Source: Sabethes cyaneus (Eukaryota; Arthropoda; Insecta; Diptera; Culicidae). Taken from it: a DNA stretch of 64,000 nt. The notes beneath the pieces were generated by a model. The model saw only the letters and a list, made by a program, of their open reading frames with translations. It made no database searches and was not told where the DNA came from. Of this stretch, positions 23,450-36,446 are shown piece after piece (position 1 is the first letter of the stretch; every line of letters begins with the position of its first letter). Where the stretch lies: assembly GCF_943734655.1 (NCBI RefSeq), contig NC_071355.1:242753183-242817182 (forward strand), in the 5' to 3' direction. The position numbers and the translations under genes are program-made.

Positions 23450-23806
23450 ACAAGAAGGCCGGAATATGGATTTAATTATATATGGTAATGGCTAATGCCG
23501 GATTTTTGGTGTGCTTTCAGCGTATAAAGACATAAAGAACATGACATAAGTATTTATTGTTACTTTTTAGTTGCGCAGAATTAGGAACAAGCATGCGCAG
23601 AATTGGGAACATGGGCAAGAAAGTGCGCAGAATTAGGCACCGCACAGTTTACAAAACGAAACATATACTCAATTGTTGGTCGACTTTTAATAGCCAAATT
23701 TTTCATCATCTGCTATCAACGTTGTTAGTACAAATCTATAATACTTATAACAGCGGAAGAATTATAAATACGTTTTAACTGCGTAGAATATGGTACGTTT
23801 ACGGTA
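23450..23806 (+). repeat. Uninterrupted copy of the GCGCAGAATTAGG repeat
   Basis: Matches 64-224 and 918-1152 without the 693-bp insertion. At the insertion point it reads AATTGGGA|ACATGGG, giving the empty site for the 225-917 element. Confidence 0.75.
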
Positions 23807-23891
23807 TATAAGTATTTATACTCGATAATATCCGACTAAGCGCGACTCGCTTCGTAATGCTATACAATTTTGAGCTGAAAATCGTATGTAC

Positions 23892-24847
23892 AATTCAAAC
23901 GGCCATAACTTCCATAAAATTGGACATTTTTAGATGAAACCAACTAAATTCGACGGGGAAATCTTTATAGTTTTTCTAAAATATGTCAAGATTCACAATA
24001 GTCAGCGGAACAACGGAGATATTCCGGGTTATCTGGGGGTATGTGAAAAACTGATTTTTTTCATCACTTGTATCTTTTTCTGTCATGGAAATTTATTCAT
24101 ATTCATATTTTATCCTAAAACTAGATTTCATTTCCAGTCGATTGGTCGAAAAAGAACGGAAATCCGACGAAAAACAGCCAAGTTACCGTCATTTTTGTAA
24201 AATCACCACTAGTAACATCTATTGCTCTGGCCAGTTTAGGATATGACGGAAACCATGTCAATATGAGTATCAACCGTTAAAGTTTTATGAGCCATTGACA
24301 CTGGAAGCATTTCCAGGTCCGCAGCGTGCCATGGCAACCCTGTAGCAGGTTGTAGGTACCCCGGCGGAAGTGGTCGTTTCAGGGAATATTCGAAATCATG
24401 TCAATATGGGTGTCAAACTTCAGGATGTTCAACCCTCGGCAATTTTTGAAGTTTGACATCCATATTGGAATGGTTTTGGTCATGTTTTAAAATGGTCATA
24501 AAGGTAAGACTTTACTGGCAACATTTCCAGAACTGATTTCACTAAAATGGCCATATCTCGGTTGTTTCTCGTTGGATTTCCGTTATTTTTCAACCAATCG
24601 ACTGAAAATGAAATCTAGTTTTGGGATAAAATATGAAAATTAATAAATTTCCACGACAGGAAAAGATACAGGACATTAAAAAAATCAGTTTTTGACATAC
24701 CCACAGACAACCCGGAATATCTCCGGTGTCCGCTGACTATTGCAAATTTTGAAATATTTTAAAAAAACTAGGAAAGTTTTCCCGTCGAATGCAATTGGTC
24801 TCATCTAAAAATGTTCAATTTTGTAAAAGTTATAGCAGTTTGAATTC
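23892..24847. repeat. Large fold-back (inverted-repeat) element
   Basis: The left arm at 23892-24210 and the right arm at about 24530-24847 are reverse complements with mismatches; for example AACATTTTTAGATGAGACCA (reverse complement of the right arm) against GACATTTTTAGATGAAACCA at the left. A smaller perfect hairpin (CAATATGGGTGTCAAACTTC) lies between the arms near 24397-24470. The right end continues to CAGGGGTTAGACAAAATGAT in reverse. No coding. Confidence 0.7.
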
Positions 24848-24899
24848 CATCAAAATTTTGCCTGTCTCGATCATTTTGTCTAACCCCTGTATGTCAGTT

Positions 24900-26035
24900 A
24901 TTATCGTTATATATGATAGAAAATCAACTTGGGCCCACTTTATCAAGCTTTAGTTACGATTTAGAATTTTTTAAGACTTATTTACGATGATTTTCGTACA
25001 TTGATATACGAGTTAGTGCTAGCTTGGGAGCCAACTGGGGGGACGAGTAGCGTGAATATGAATATAACTCCGGAACGCTCGGACGGCTCTTCATCACACT
25101 TGGAACACCTGTTCTTTGACATAAAATAATCAGCGCAGGGGGTTTGACAAAGGTAGGGAACGGTCTCTTACAAGGGAGGAGGAAAGTTCAAATACGTAAA
25201 GTGCGTTTCTCTTGCATAGAGACCGATAGCACTTGTACAAGAGGCTGGATAAAAAGAGAGGTTTTCTGAAAAGGGGATAGGGCGGTTATTGACAAGGCAG
25301 AGGTTCAAAAAAGCAAAACAGGTTTTGTTTTGCTTTATAGGGATTATCGAAATGAAAATAAATTTGCAAAAAAGTTAAAGTTTTGCTGTCTGATTACCCT
25401 GATCGACTTGGTTTATAGCGACCATATCAATCAATATATTTTGAGCAATTTCCGCTGGTTTGCAGTATATGCGCATTAAATATTATCGTGCATATAGATA
25501 TGATAGGTAGTTAAAACCAACGCGCCATTGAAATTTTGAAATTTTCGAAAACTAGTTGTTTTAACAAAATATATTTAGTTAACCAATCTCAATTTCTAGC
25601 AAAACCTTTTTAGTTGCTTCCTGTGACAGGAAAACAGATAACAGAATAACATTCTTTCTGAAAAACACTTTGGTTTGATGAATTTTTGTTTGCGAGCTGA
25701 AACAAAATACTAGAATATGGTAATATGGCCTAGCATAAAAAATGATTAAGGTGTTGAACTCTAATATACTTCATGGCAATAAAAGCAACCACAGTTTGCT
25801 TTATTAACCGTTTTATTATCATTTTATAGCTAGCTATAAGTGTGTTTTGACTCGTATCTTCTTGGTATTGCGTAATTCCACAATAAAGCTAAAGGTAATG
25901 ATTAATACTGCATTAAAATATTTATAGAATTTAAATAAAACCAAGTGGCTTTAGAATTGTTACTAGGGCACATACAAAGACGTCAGATATCCGACCCTCT
26001 ACCCAAAATAAAGAAACGAGTAGAACAATAAGAGA
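24900..26035. other. Unannotated AT-rich sequence
   Basis: I see no gene or clear repeat here. Confidence 0.4.
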
Positions 26036-26039
26036 GAAT

Positions 26040-26395
26040 GTCAACCTGCGCTAGGAGAATCCATCCGAAAAATATGGACATTGAAGCCTACATTACCCAG
26101 AATAAAAGGACAACTGAAAATACCTGTGCGTCCCTGTGAAAGAATCAATTAGAATCTTAGAGGATTGGGATAATATGAGAATAATGCATAGAGGTAAAAG
26201 GTGGGAGGATATTTGAAGTTGACGCGATTGTGTATGGAGGAGACTTACTTCACATTCAGGGGTAACTTCTACAAACAATTGAAAGGAGCACTAATGGGCA
26301 ATCCGCTATCATCGTTCCTGTACGAGCTATTTTTGGTGAATTTTGAAACAAAACTGGAGCAAAAACAGTTGCTTCCTAAATGATGGTGACGATAT
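26040..26395 (+). pseudogene. Second Penelope-like RT fragment, with an internal deletion
   Basis: Reads LRLPRIKGQLKIP then, after a deletion, RLCMEETYFTFRGNFYKQLKGALMGNPLSSFLYELFL and LPK. It covers the KQLKGALMGNPLS box with an intact Q (CAA at 26271-26273) where the copy at 7249 has a stop. It ends just before the YVDD box. A fragment only. Confidence 0.75.
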
Positions 26396-26399
26396 TTTC

Positions 26400-29300
26400 C
26401 TTTGTTATTAATCGTAATGCAATTCTCCACGTTTTTTCTTCTTTCCTTGTTTTTATCTATCCACTACCAGGGGGCTCTTTTTGTGAGCTCATTCTGCGTG
26501 CTGACTCCTACATGGAGAGTATACACCTGATTCCTGAATGATGCTGATGAATTCGTAAATCGATCCGGAAGGACTTCTGCTGATTTAGTAGAAAACCAAT
26601 CACTGCGATCAAAAAAGTCTTTTACAGTGTATGTTCGCCATTTTGAAAAGCCAAAAAACAGTCAGCATTTGGTTCGAAGCTCGAACTTAAACACGATATT
26701 TCCGACATCGATATTGTTTGCTACCAGTAGGTAGGTAGCACCCAAGCCACCCAAGAATCTTAATCAGAGCGTAGCAACAATTTCCTCCAGTGCGGTACCG
26801 CGGATATCATTTTACACGAAAGTACCAACCACTGAACCATTCTATGTATGTATTGGTCCAAAGTAACCCAACGCAACGAAATCGGGATAATTATTTTCAC
26901 ATCTCAAGTTATGTCATTGAAAATCAAGTATAAGGCTTTAAGGTTTATTCCTTTCCCGCTTCGTGGGTTTTTATGCATACAATTTTCCTTTCATGTAGTA
27001 CCCAGGAAATGGCATCTGGTAAACGTGCAGGGAATTCCCCCTCCAATATCTTTCGCAGTTCGCCGTTTTAAAGCGGAAAGAAATGTGTATCTAACCATCC
27101 TTGAAAAGGAAACTCATTCCCCGCACGCATCAAAGCTGTGCAGTTTTTTGATGCGTACCGGAGTGGGTGGCACCGGGCGGGTGTTCTCCGTACGCAGTTA
27201 TGTACGTGTCATCACACACTTTCTTACGCGTCTTTTGAAATCCACACGACCCAAGACGGTGCGTGGTTCGGGGGAATGTTGCTCCATCAAAGCGTGCAAA
27301 ATGGTGAAGCTTTGATGTGAAACTTTGCGATAACGAGCTTATCTACTTGGGGTGGTTTTCTCCGTCGGTGCGTGCCGGGGCTTGTGACTCCCCAGGATAC
27401 ATTACGCAGGAAAATCCTCCTTGCGTGTGTGTTTTTTTCTCGCTACTGAACCACCTCTGAGAAGGGCTTTGTTTCCACTGGCAGCAAATCTAGACAAATT
27501 AAAGTGCGTTCATTGTGTTGAGATTCTTTTCATTTCCTGCCAACTCAATCACTCCGATCGACTCGGCATGAATGCGTTGTAGAGCAATTGAAAGGCGGAC
27601 TCGACAGGACGGTTGGCAGATGCAGCAGCTGTTAATTATAACACTTTGGAAAAGTGCGAAACTGCTTTTCATCATCAACATCATCATCATCTGCATTGCG
27701 TGTAGCTGAAGTGCATAGATTTTTGCTCAACTCCTGTTTGGCATTCATTAAGGTTTGCACACTCTTTCAGATCTCATTGCAAGCAAATTTCACATTAATT
27801 CATTGATATTGCGTTTTCCCTTGAATACTTTCTCAGTTCCTCCTGCTGCAGTCAATCTGATGTGGAAGCGTTGCGCGTCGGTCAGGGTTGCCGGTTGCGG
27901 ATAAACACGTTTTTGTTCTAATACTATAAAATCGATGGTTTTTATGTTTCTTTAAATTATTAAATTTAATTTAATTTTTGGAGAAAATTCGGAACATTGA
28001 AACCGATCTGGTCACCGTCTGGAGGCGCAAAAGTCTCGAAATTGACGAGGTGTGAAAACTCTGCACTCACCTTTTTCCCCCGTTTTTTTCCTGCTCACAT
28101 GTGAAAGGAGGCTGCATGTGCGTGATGGTGCCGATTATTGTTTGTCATCAAGCAACCAAGTTGGAAATTTGCCAGCCGTGTGCTCATTAATGATGAAACG
28201 CGATTTCGTTCCAACCTTCAGCGGGCCGGCACATACACCTCCCGGGAAGGTTCGGTTCGGTTCTTGCATACAATATAATGGGAAGCGTGCCACTCCCGAC
28301 CATTCGCAAATTATAATGAATTTGCCTGCTACTGTACTGTGCGTAAGTGCAAGTGAAAAACCTTGCTGCACGACATTTGCTTTTTATTTGGTTTTCCTTC
28401 GTCGCTCCTGTACCAAGAAAAAAAAGTGCATTGTGTCGTACTTCAGCAGATGGTATGAACCTAGCAGGACTGTGTTCATTGGGATAATCATTGGAAATGG
28501 TAAAGATCCAATTATAATCGGAAGAAAACCAGGAAATATTATTACTTTTTCCAAAAACCCTCAAAATCTCAATATAACGTAGAGAGCCTCTCAACTCAAC
28601 TGATGGTGCCGTTCGTTAACTTCAATAATAGTGTTGCACTTTTAAGATTTTAACGAATCTCAAATAAAGTTCAGATGCAGGTGGCTTAAAAGCCTGCTTT
28701 TGAGATCAGACCTGATTGTTTTTAAAAAATATATATAGTGATACAATACGATATACGACACAGAAAATTCATACCGGTATGGATTACAATATACGTGACT
28801 TGCTCAAATGAATAACATCCAAGTATAACTGCGAATTTGAATGCCATCTTTGTGCAACATGTGACAGGGAAAAAGATGGTTCAGAACTATGAGTTTAGTA
28901 TTTCATGCAAGCTATTTTTAACAAATGTAACCAAAAATAAGTATCGTTAGGTATTACATACTCTCAGTGCACATGTTCTCAAATATTTAAGAATAAATAA
29001 ACTCACTGGATTTTCTGTATTCCGCACTTCATTTTTTCCGCAACGTTATTATTACGTGACAGTACAATATGTTCGAAAGAAGCGAGAATATTATCACATT
29101 TTTCTCGCCAGTGATTTTTCTTTGTTCAGAAAGTTCAATGTGATAAAAAATTTAGCATAAAGGAAAACAATTAAAGAAATCGGAGAATCGAACCATGTTA
29201 AAGTCAGATAACATCGAACGGCTTGATTTAACTAAAATTCGATCTCGCGACTTAATACTTGGAGCGAACATAACTGTAATGCTCGTTTTAACCTTTTAAA

Positions 29301-29935
29301 TGCGACCATAAGCGTAAATGTCGGTCTCTAGTAATGAGGTGTAGCTATATAACTTTTAAAGGGAGCTCTTAGAAATCAAATCAAACGGTTTACACTGTGG
29401 TTAGCTTTGCTGTCAAAAGCACTGGCGTGCCCAGGCTGGAGAACGTGCCCTACCTGTTCTAGAAATTTGATTGTATAACAAAATAACTCCTTAACGGGAA
29501 ATTCAGTCATTAATTTTTCGTCGGAGAGCCCAATTTCGGAAGCTGTTTTTGGGCCCAAAAGCGGGGTATTCTTCTTGCCAATCTGAACACAGCGAATATA
29601 TTTTCATGAACGAATTTTTTGTTTCAAACAAAAAAACTGTTTTGGAAATTTGCAGAATCGATGACGATGACAAATTTCACCTTAAGCGCCCAGCCTCGCA
29701 GCGTGTTTCTTCTGCACAGACCGCTCATGAGCAGCTGGTAGAGGCTTGCGAGCGACACATTAGGAAGTATGGCTTTAGATTTTGCCTTACTTCTTCTGTT
29801 CTTCCTTTCTTCTTCAGTCTTCGCTTTTCGGTTACACACGCGGGTCGCTCATGCAAGTATGTTCGTCAGAATGAGAACGCGCGTGTAATAAAATTAGCTC
29901 ACACGAGCGCGCGGGCTTCGAAACGCTGCCAATGA
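26400..29935. other. Unique sequence, no supported gene
   Basis: Several 60-180-codon frames overlap on both strands (for example 26848-27315 and 28052-28582). None shows a recognisable domain, and splice-bounded exons are not apparent. Tri- and dinucleotide traces near 27660. Short repeat GCGTGCCCAGGCTGG at 29421-29456. Base composition is less AT-rich than the flanks. Confidence 0.45.
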
Positions 29936-29939
29936 AAAA

Positions 29940-30105
29940 ACAAAGTCATGAATATAAACGTCCTTTAATACTTGACTCTTCTTTATCGATAGACTTCGAA
30001 GCCAGTTATTCGTGTACACGACAATTACGGGGCTAGTGCAATAGTTCTATTAACTGCAGTGAGCAGCACCGCTCAGCCAAGATTCGAACACACGACCAAA
30101 TATCA
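29940..30105 (-). mobile_element. SINE, minus strand, truncated
   Basis: AAAACAAAGTCATGAATATA to GATTCGAACACACGACC matches the reverse complement of the 13744 SINE. The tRNA head is cut (5' end missing). Confidence 0.7.
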
Positions 30106-30149
30106 AAAATCAAAATTTGTTTCGCACAATCAAATCAAATCAAAAGCGT

Positions 30150-30620
30150 GGTGAGGAGCGAGAAATGAACAATGACAAATGAGTAGTGAGAAATGAATAG
30201 CGAGGAATGAGCAGTAGGATATGACTGGTTGGATATAAGTACTGAAACGAATAGTGAGAAATAAATAGTGAGAAATGAGTAGTGTGAAATGAGTAGCGAG
30301 AAATGAGTAGTGAAAAATGTGTTGTGACAAATGAAAAGTGAGAAATAACTTATGAGAGTAGTGATAAAAGAATAGTGCGAAACAGTAGTAACATACAAGT
30401 AGTGATATATGAGTAGTGAGAAATGAGTAGTAGTGAGAAATGAGTAGTGAGAAATGGGTAGTGAGATAGGAGTAGTGAGAGATGAGCAGTGAAAAATTAA
30501 TAATGAGAAATGAGTAGTGGAATGAGTAGTGAGAAATAAGTAGTGAGAAATAAGTAGTGAGAAATAAATATTGAGAAATGAGTAGTGGCAAATAAGTAGC
30601 GAAGAATGACTTGTGAGACC
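30150..30620. repeat. 14-bp GTAGTGAGAAATGA minisatellite
   Basis: Dozens of imperfect GAGTAGTGAGAAAT units. Because 14 bases times 3 is 42, all frames recycle and give repeated SHYSFLTTHF-type minus peptides, which are not genes. Further tracts lie at 31745-31860, 32145-32240, 32470-32830 and in copy B. Confidence 0.85.
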
Positions 30621-30627
30621 TGTGATA

Positions 30628-31467
30628 CAGTAATGTTCCGATTTTGTCGAATTTTGGGCTGACAAAATGGGGAAACTGACAAAATCGGAATTTTTTTTTC
30701 AAAATTCAAGACTATAGACCCAAGACCTTGTAATACCGAAGACTAAAAATTAAATTTAAACCCTCAAATGGTCAACCGAAAGCTCAATGAACCGGTCACA
30801 GCACACTGGTCCAGAACCTTTTTGGTGCGCATTAGCTTTGAGCGGGAAAACTGGGTTTTAGGTTTATGGGACCTTTGGAAGTGTTTCTTAAAATTAAAAG
30901 TTCCAGTGAAATTCAAATTTTAATTAATCCCCCTAAAAGTGCAATAAAAAAATTATTTTTCTTCAGTTTCAATATAACACATTGATGTGTTCTGCAAAGT
31001 TTTACAGCATTTTATTACAAGAAATTTTGCTGAAGACAGTAATTTTCTATCTCTTCTGCAAAGATAGAAAAATCCTATTTCTCATAAATGAAAAATCGTA
31101 AAATCAGTCTTTCTATTTTAGCTGTTTTTATAGTTGTTGTATGACTATTTTCTTTTTTACAAAGTTGTACAAATAGTAAAAATACACAACATTGCTGAAT
31201 ATAGTATAATTCTATCTTTGCTTGTTAAGTAACTATAGAACTTTTACTATAAAAATGCCATAATTTTGACCACGAATTACTCGCAAGAAGGCATCATTTT
31301 ATTCAAAAACTCTCCCCCAGAGAATCAGAATAGTTAAAAGCAGGCTGAAAAGTGTTTTAAATCATGTTTAAAAGCACAAAAGTTAAACAAAATTTATAGG
31401 CTGACAAAATCAAGATAAAAAGCTGATAAAATTGGGGGTAGACAAAATCGGAGATAGAACTTTACTG
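30628..31467. mobile_element. TA-flanked TIR element (pogo/Tigger-like ends)
   Basis: About 840 bp with TA at both flanks (30626-30627 and 31468-31469). The ends are CAGTAATGTTCC then GATTTTGTC, and in reverse CAGTAAAGTTC then CCGATTTTGTC. Copy B lacks it at the matching place, so it inserted after the duplication or was lost there. TA target and CAGT ends suggest a Tc1/mariner-pogo element. No transposase frame. Confidence 0.65.
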
Positions 31468-31860
31468 TATAAGAATATGCTCAAGTCTTTTTTACACGAG
31501 GGATACGTGGAGTGTAAAAACCGCGTTAATTAGAAAAATTTTATATAAAAAAACTGTGTTTATTAAAAAAATGTTGTAAAAGAACCGCGTTAATTCAAGC
31601 ACATAGTCGTAAAAAACCGTGTCAATTCAAAGCCAACCGAAAAACCCACTCGAATTTATAAGTCACAGAAAATAACTGTTAATTTAAAAATCGTCATAAA
31701 AAACCATAAAGAATCATAAAAATAAACTGTGTAAAAAGAGACTTGAGTGTAGTGAGGAATAGCAGTGAGAATAGAGAGAGATAAGTAGTGAGATATGAGT
31801 AGTAAGAAATGAATAGTCAGAAATGAGCAGTGAGGGGTGAGAAGTGAGAAAAGGGTACTA

Positions 31861-32140
31861 ATTCATTTTCAGATTTTTTTAAATTTTACTTTAAATTCGA
31901 GTTATTTTTAATTGATTTCCAGTTTATTTCCGAATTTACCTTCAGTTTTTTTGTACATTCACCTTTTGATTTATTTTTCATTGAATTTTGGTATAATTTC
32001 GTCTCATTGTTATTTCATTTTCTGTTTATTTTTAGTTCGATTTCGTTTTGTTTCCGTTTCACTTTAGTTTAAGTTCATTTTTCGTTTATCAATTTATTTT
32101 CTTTGCACTTTAAATTTGATTTTCTTTGATGTTTAGTTTA
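31861..32140. repeat. T-rich degenerate repeat (TTTTTAGTTTATTTC-like)
   Basis: Irregular words such as CAGTTTATTTCCGAATTT. A shorter equivalent lies in copy B at 35316-35430, and similar sequence at 40570-40880. Confidence 0.6.
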
Positions 32141-32267
32141 ATGTCACTTAAGTAGTGAGAAATGACAAGTCAGAAATGAGTGGTGAGAAATGATTAATGA
32201 GATATAAGAAGTGTGAAATGAATAGTAAGAAATAGTAGTATGAAAAGAGTAGTGATCAAACCAAAGC

Positions 32268-32468
32268 CATGAGTATAAACGTCCTTCAGAACTTAACCTT
32301 TCTTTATCGACAGACTTGGCAGCCGGTTATTAGAGTACAGGAAAATTACGGAACTAGTGCAAAGATCCTATTAACTCTGTAGCGGCACCGCCCAGTCGAG
32401 ATTCGAACATACCGACGACTGGCTTATTAGGACAGCATCGTTCCCCGGAGCTAACTGGGCGGGCTATG
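32268..32468 (-). mobile_element. SINE, minus strand (copy A)
   Basis: AAAGCCATGAGTATAAACGT to GAGCTAACTGGGCGGG. It is the reverse complement of the SINE family, with TTCGAA of the B-box region at 32402-32408, and is shared with copy B at offset 3249. Confidence 0.8.
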
Positions 32469-32944
32469 AGTAGTGATCAATGGGTAGTGATAGATGAGTG
32501 AGAGATGAATTTACTAAATCGGTAATAAGAAATTAGTAGTGAGGAATGCGTAGAGAAATGAGCAAAGAGAAATGAAAAGTGAGTAGTGAGAAGTGAGATA
32601 AATGAGTAGTGAAAAGGGAGGAGTTAAAAGTGAGAGAAATGCGTAGTGAGAAATAAGTAGTCAGAAGTGAGAAGTGAGAAGTGAGGAGTGATAAGTGAGA
32701 AGTAAGCGAGATGGGAGTAGTGAGATGCGAGAAGTAAGTGACTTGTGAACAGTAGCGGTGAGAAATAGGAAGTGAATATTGAGAAAGTTACTAGTGAATA
32801 GTAAGAAATAAAAAGTAGGTTTAATACTACTTGGTCTCACATTCACGGCCATTCGGTCTCATGTCCTTTATCAAAGAAGAAAACCGAATAAGAATAAGGA
32901 TTGGATAAAAACCGTGAGTTTTCATTAAGCTAGTAAATAAATCA

Positions 32945-33166
32945 TTTGTTTGAGAAACCCCACATGTCCATTTGACAAAATAGTAGGAAAACAGCAAAAA
33001 ACTGATTTTCTCGAAATATTTTCAACCTCAACAAAAAGAAGTTTGTAGAACCAACCTTTTTACGGAATTTGATAGAAGATGTAGAAATCCCCAAGGATTC
33101 GAAACTGTCATAAACTCATGAAAATTGACTCATGCCAAATAGCGCTTGTGGGGTTTCTCAAACAAA
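32945..33166. mobile_element. MITE with 20-bp TIR, copy A
   Basis: 222 bp. The ends are the perfect 20-bp inverted repeat TTTGTTTGAGAAACCCCACA (32945-32964 and 33147-33166). A core from CCACATGTCCATTTG through AAGGATTCGAA is shared with the TTAA element at 34783-34986. No target duplication is clear. Confidence 0.8.
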
Positions 33167-33197
33167 CTGGCCATGCTAGTTTTTACACCGTTGTACA

Positions 33198-33742
<545 letters not shown>

Positions 33743-33934
33743 ACACACACATACATACACACAGAAAATGCTCAGTTTTCGAAACTGAGTCGAATGGTAT
33801 ATAACATTCGGCCCGCAGGACCTTCTTTCCATTTCCGGTTTTCCAAGTGATTTCTATACCTTTATACTATATATTTATATAGTAGAAAGGCAAAACCGTT
33901 TGCCGATGCTCGGCGTATCTATTCATTTTGCGAG

Positions 33935-34297
33935 TTTTCCAGGTTTTAAGCATTTTTATTTAAAGTTTCAACGTGATACGTGAAAACCGAATCTATTCTA
34001 ATCGACGAAAAAAGACAAAAACGAATGAAATTTTTTTTGGACGATTTTCAGAAATTCCACTGTCCGAATTTCCATTTATGTTTCGTGCTAGAAGCGTTAA
34101 CTCAACTCGTACACTCATTTTTCGAGTTTGCAGACTGTAGAGCCCACAGACAATTGATTCAATTGATTTAATTGATTTTATTTTATTTTATTTAATTTTT
34201 GACTCATATCCTACAAATTATTTTTTTGCCCCCCGATTTTTCAAGCCAATTTCCAAGAAGGGGGTGACAAAAACTTTAAAAATGATATGCAATGGCC
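33935..34297 (-). mobile_element. GGCCATTGCAAAT MITE, partial copy
   Basis: Matches 57230-57553, including CTAGAAGCGTTAACTCAACT and the end GATATGCAATGGCC. The left terminal repeat is missing. It contains ATTGATT/TTTTATTTTATTT low complexity. Confidence 0.65.
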
Positions 34298-34782
34298 TAA
34301 CCAAATATGAAAAAAAATTTTTTTTTTGCACAATCAACTTAAATCGTGGTGAGGAGCGAGAAATGAACAATCAGAAATGAGTAGTGAGAAATGAATGGTG
34401 AGGAATGAGCAGTGGGATATGACTTGTGATATATGAGTAGTGAGAAATAAGTAGTGAGAAACGAATAGTGAGAAATAAATAGTGAGAAATGAGTAGTGTG
34501 AAATGAGTAGCGAGAAATGAGTAGTGAGAAATGTGTTGTGACAAATGAATTGTGAGAAATGACTTGTGAGAATAGTGATAAAAGAATACTGCGAAACAAG
34601 TAACATGCAAGTAGTGATATATGAGTAGTGAGAAATGAGTAGTGAAAGATGTGCAGTGAAAAATTAATAATGAAAAATGAGTAAGGAGAAATAAGTAGTG
34701 AGAAATAAGTAGCGAAAAATGACTTTTTTTTACACGGGGGATACGTGGCGTGTAAAAAAAACGTTTAGAAAAACCGCGTTAA

Positions 34783-34986
34783 CCCATTATGTCCCCTGCG
34801 TATGAACTCCACATGTCCATTTGACAAAATTGTAGGAAAACAGCAAAAAACTGATTTTCTCGAAATATTTTCAACCTCAACAAAAAGGGGTTTGTAGAAC
34901 CAACCTTTTTACGGAATTTGATAGAAGATGTAGGAATCCACAAGGATTCGAATACATGATTTCAATGGAGCACGGGTCATAATGGG
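34783..34986. mobile_element. TTAA-flanked MITE, CCCATTATG ends
   Basis: 204 bp with TTAA on both sides (34779-34782 and 34987-34990) and ends CCCATTATG/CATAATGGG. Copy A reads CCGCGTTAATTAG without it (near 31522-31535), which is an empty site. TTAA targeting is typical of piggyBac and Kolobok groups. The inside is closely related to the MITE at 32945. Confidence 0.85.
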
Positions 34987-35516
34987 TTAATTAGAAGAAT
35001 GTTGTATAAAAACCCCGTGTTAATTCAAAAAATGTTGTAAAAACCACGTTAATTCAAAACCAACCGAAAAACCCACTCGAATTTAAAAATCGCTGAAAAA
35101 ACTGTTAATTTTAAAATCGTCATAGAAAAAACATAAAAAATCATAAAAATAAACTGTAAAAAGAGACTTGAGTGTAGTGAGGAATAGTAGTGAGATTTGA
35201 GTAGTAAGAAATGAATAGACAGAAATGAGAAGTAAGGAGTGAGAAGTGAGGAGTGAGAAGTGAGAAATGTACTGCGAGAAATGATTAATCAGGATAAGTA
35301 GTGAGAAATGGGCAGTAATTCATTATCAGATTTTTTAAATTTTTACTTAAAATTCTTGTTATTTTTAGTATATTTTCGAATTTACCATCAGTTTTTTACA
35401 TTCACTTTTGGTTTATTTTTCATTAAATTAAATGTCACTTAAGTATTGAGAAATGAGTAGTGAGAAATGAATAGTAAGAAATAGTAGTAAGAAATGAGTA
35501 ATGATCAAAAGAAAGC

Positions 35517-35717
35517 CATGGGTATAAACGTTATTCAGAACTTAATCCTTCTTTACCGACAGACTTGGCAGCCGGTTATTAGAGTACAGGAAAATTACGG
35601 AACTAGTGCAAAGATCCTATTAACTCTGTAGCGGCACCGCCCAGTCGAGATTCGAACATACCGACGACTGGCTTATTAGGACAGCATCGTTCCCCGGAGC
35701 TAACTGGGCGGGCTATG
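35517..35717 (-). mobile_element. SINE, minus strand (copy B)
   Basis: Duplicate of the SINE at 32268-32468, near-identical. It moved with the larger duplication and is not an independent insertion. Confidence 0.8.
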
Positions 35718-36193
35718 AGTAGTGATCAATGGGTAGTGATAGATGAGTGAGAGATGAATTTACTAAATCGGTAATAAGAAATTAGTAGTGAGGAATGCGT
35801 AGAGAAATGAGCAAAGAAAAATGAAAAGTGAGTAGTGAAAAGTGAGATAAATGAGTAGTGAAAAGGGAGGAGTTAGAAGTGAGAGAAATGCGTAGTGAGA
35901 AATAAGCAGTCAGAAGTGAGAAGTGAGAAGTGAGGAGTGATAAGTGAGAAGTAAGCGAGATGGGAGTAGTGAGATGCGAGAAGTAAGTGACTTGTGAATA
36001 GTAGCGGTGAGAAATAGGAAGTGAATATTGAGAAAAATACTAGTGAATAGTAAGAAATAAAAAGTAGGTTTAATACTACTTGGTCTCACATTCACGGCCA
36101 TTCGGTCTCATGTCCTTTATCAAAGAAGAAAACCGAATAAGAATAAGGATTGGATAAAAACCGTGAGTTTTCATTAAGCTAGTAAATAAATCA

Positions 36194-36415
36194 TTTGTTT
36201 GAGAAACCCCACATGTCCATTTGACAAAATAGTAGGAAAACAGCAAAAAACTGATTTTCTCGAAATATTTTCAACCTCAACAAAACGAAGTTTGTAGAAC
36301 CAACCTTTTTACGGAATTTGATAGAAGATGTAGAAATCCCCAAGGATTCGAAACTGTCATAAACTCATGAAAATTGACTCATGCCAAATAGCGCTTGTGG
36401 GGTTTCTCAAACAAA
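36194..36415. mobile_element. MITE with 20-bp TIR, copy B
   Basis: Duplicate of 32945-33166 at offset 3249; both TIRs are intact. Confidence 0.8.
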
Positions 36416-36446
36416 CTGGCCATGCTAGTTTTTACACCGTTGTACA

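Larger units (their letters stand above)
30118..33197. repeat. Duplicated block, copy A
   Basis: Starts at CACAATCAAATCAAA and GCGTGGTGAGGAGCGAG and ends TTTTTACACCGTTGTACA. It is homologous to 34324-36446. From 32268 to 33197 the offset is a constant 3249 bases with almost no gaps. It carries the 14-bp GTAGTGAGAAATGA array, a TA-flanked element (30628-31467) absent from copy B, a SINE and a MITE. The 176- and 190-codon minus frames are translations of the array. Confidence 0.8.
34324..36446. repeat. Duplicated block, copy B
   Basis: Homologous to 30118-33197; the region 35517-36446 matches 32268-33197 almost without gaps. It has a private 204-bp TTAA-flanked insertion (34783-34986) and lacks the 840-bp TA-flanked element. 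It includes the 14-bp array, a SINE (35517-35717) and the 20-bp-TIR MITE (36194-36415). Confidence 0.8.

Noticed and set aside
26848..28594. 155- and 176-codon frames
   Set aside because: No recognised domain, overlapping frames on the opposite strand, and no splice structure seen.
30130..30702. 190- and 176-codon minus frames rich in SHYSFLTTHF
   Set aside because: Products of the 14-bp minisatellite, with no domain.
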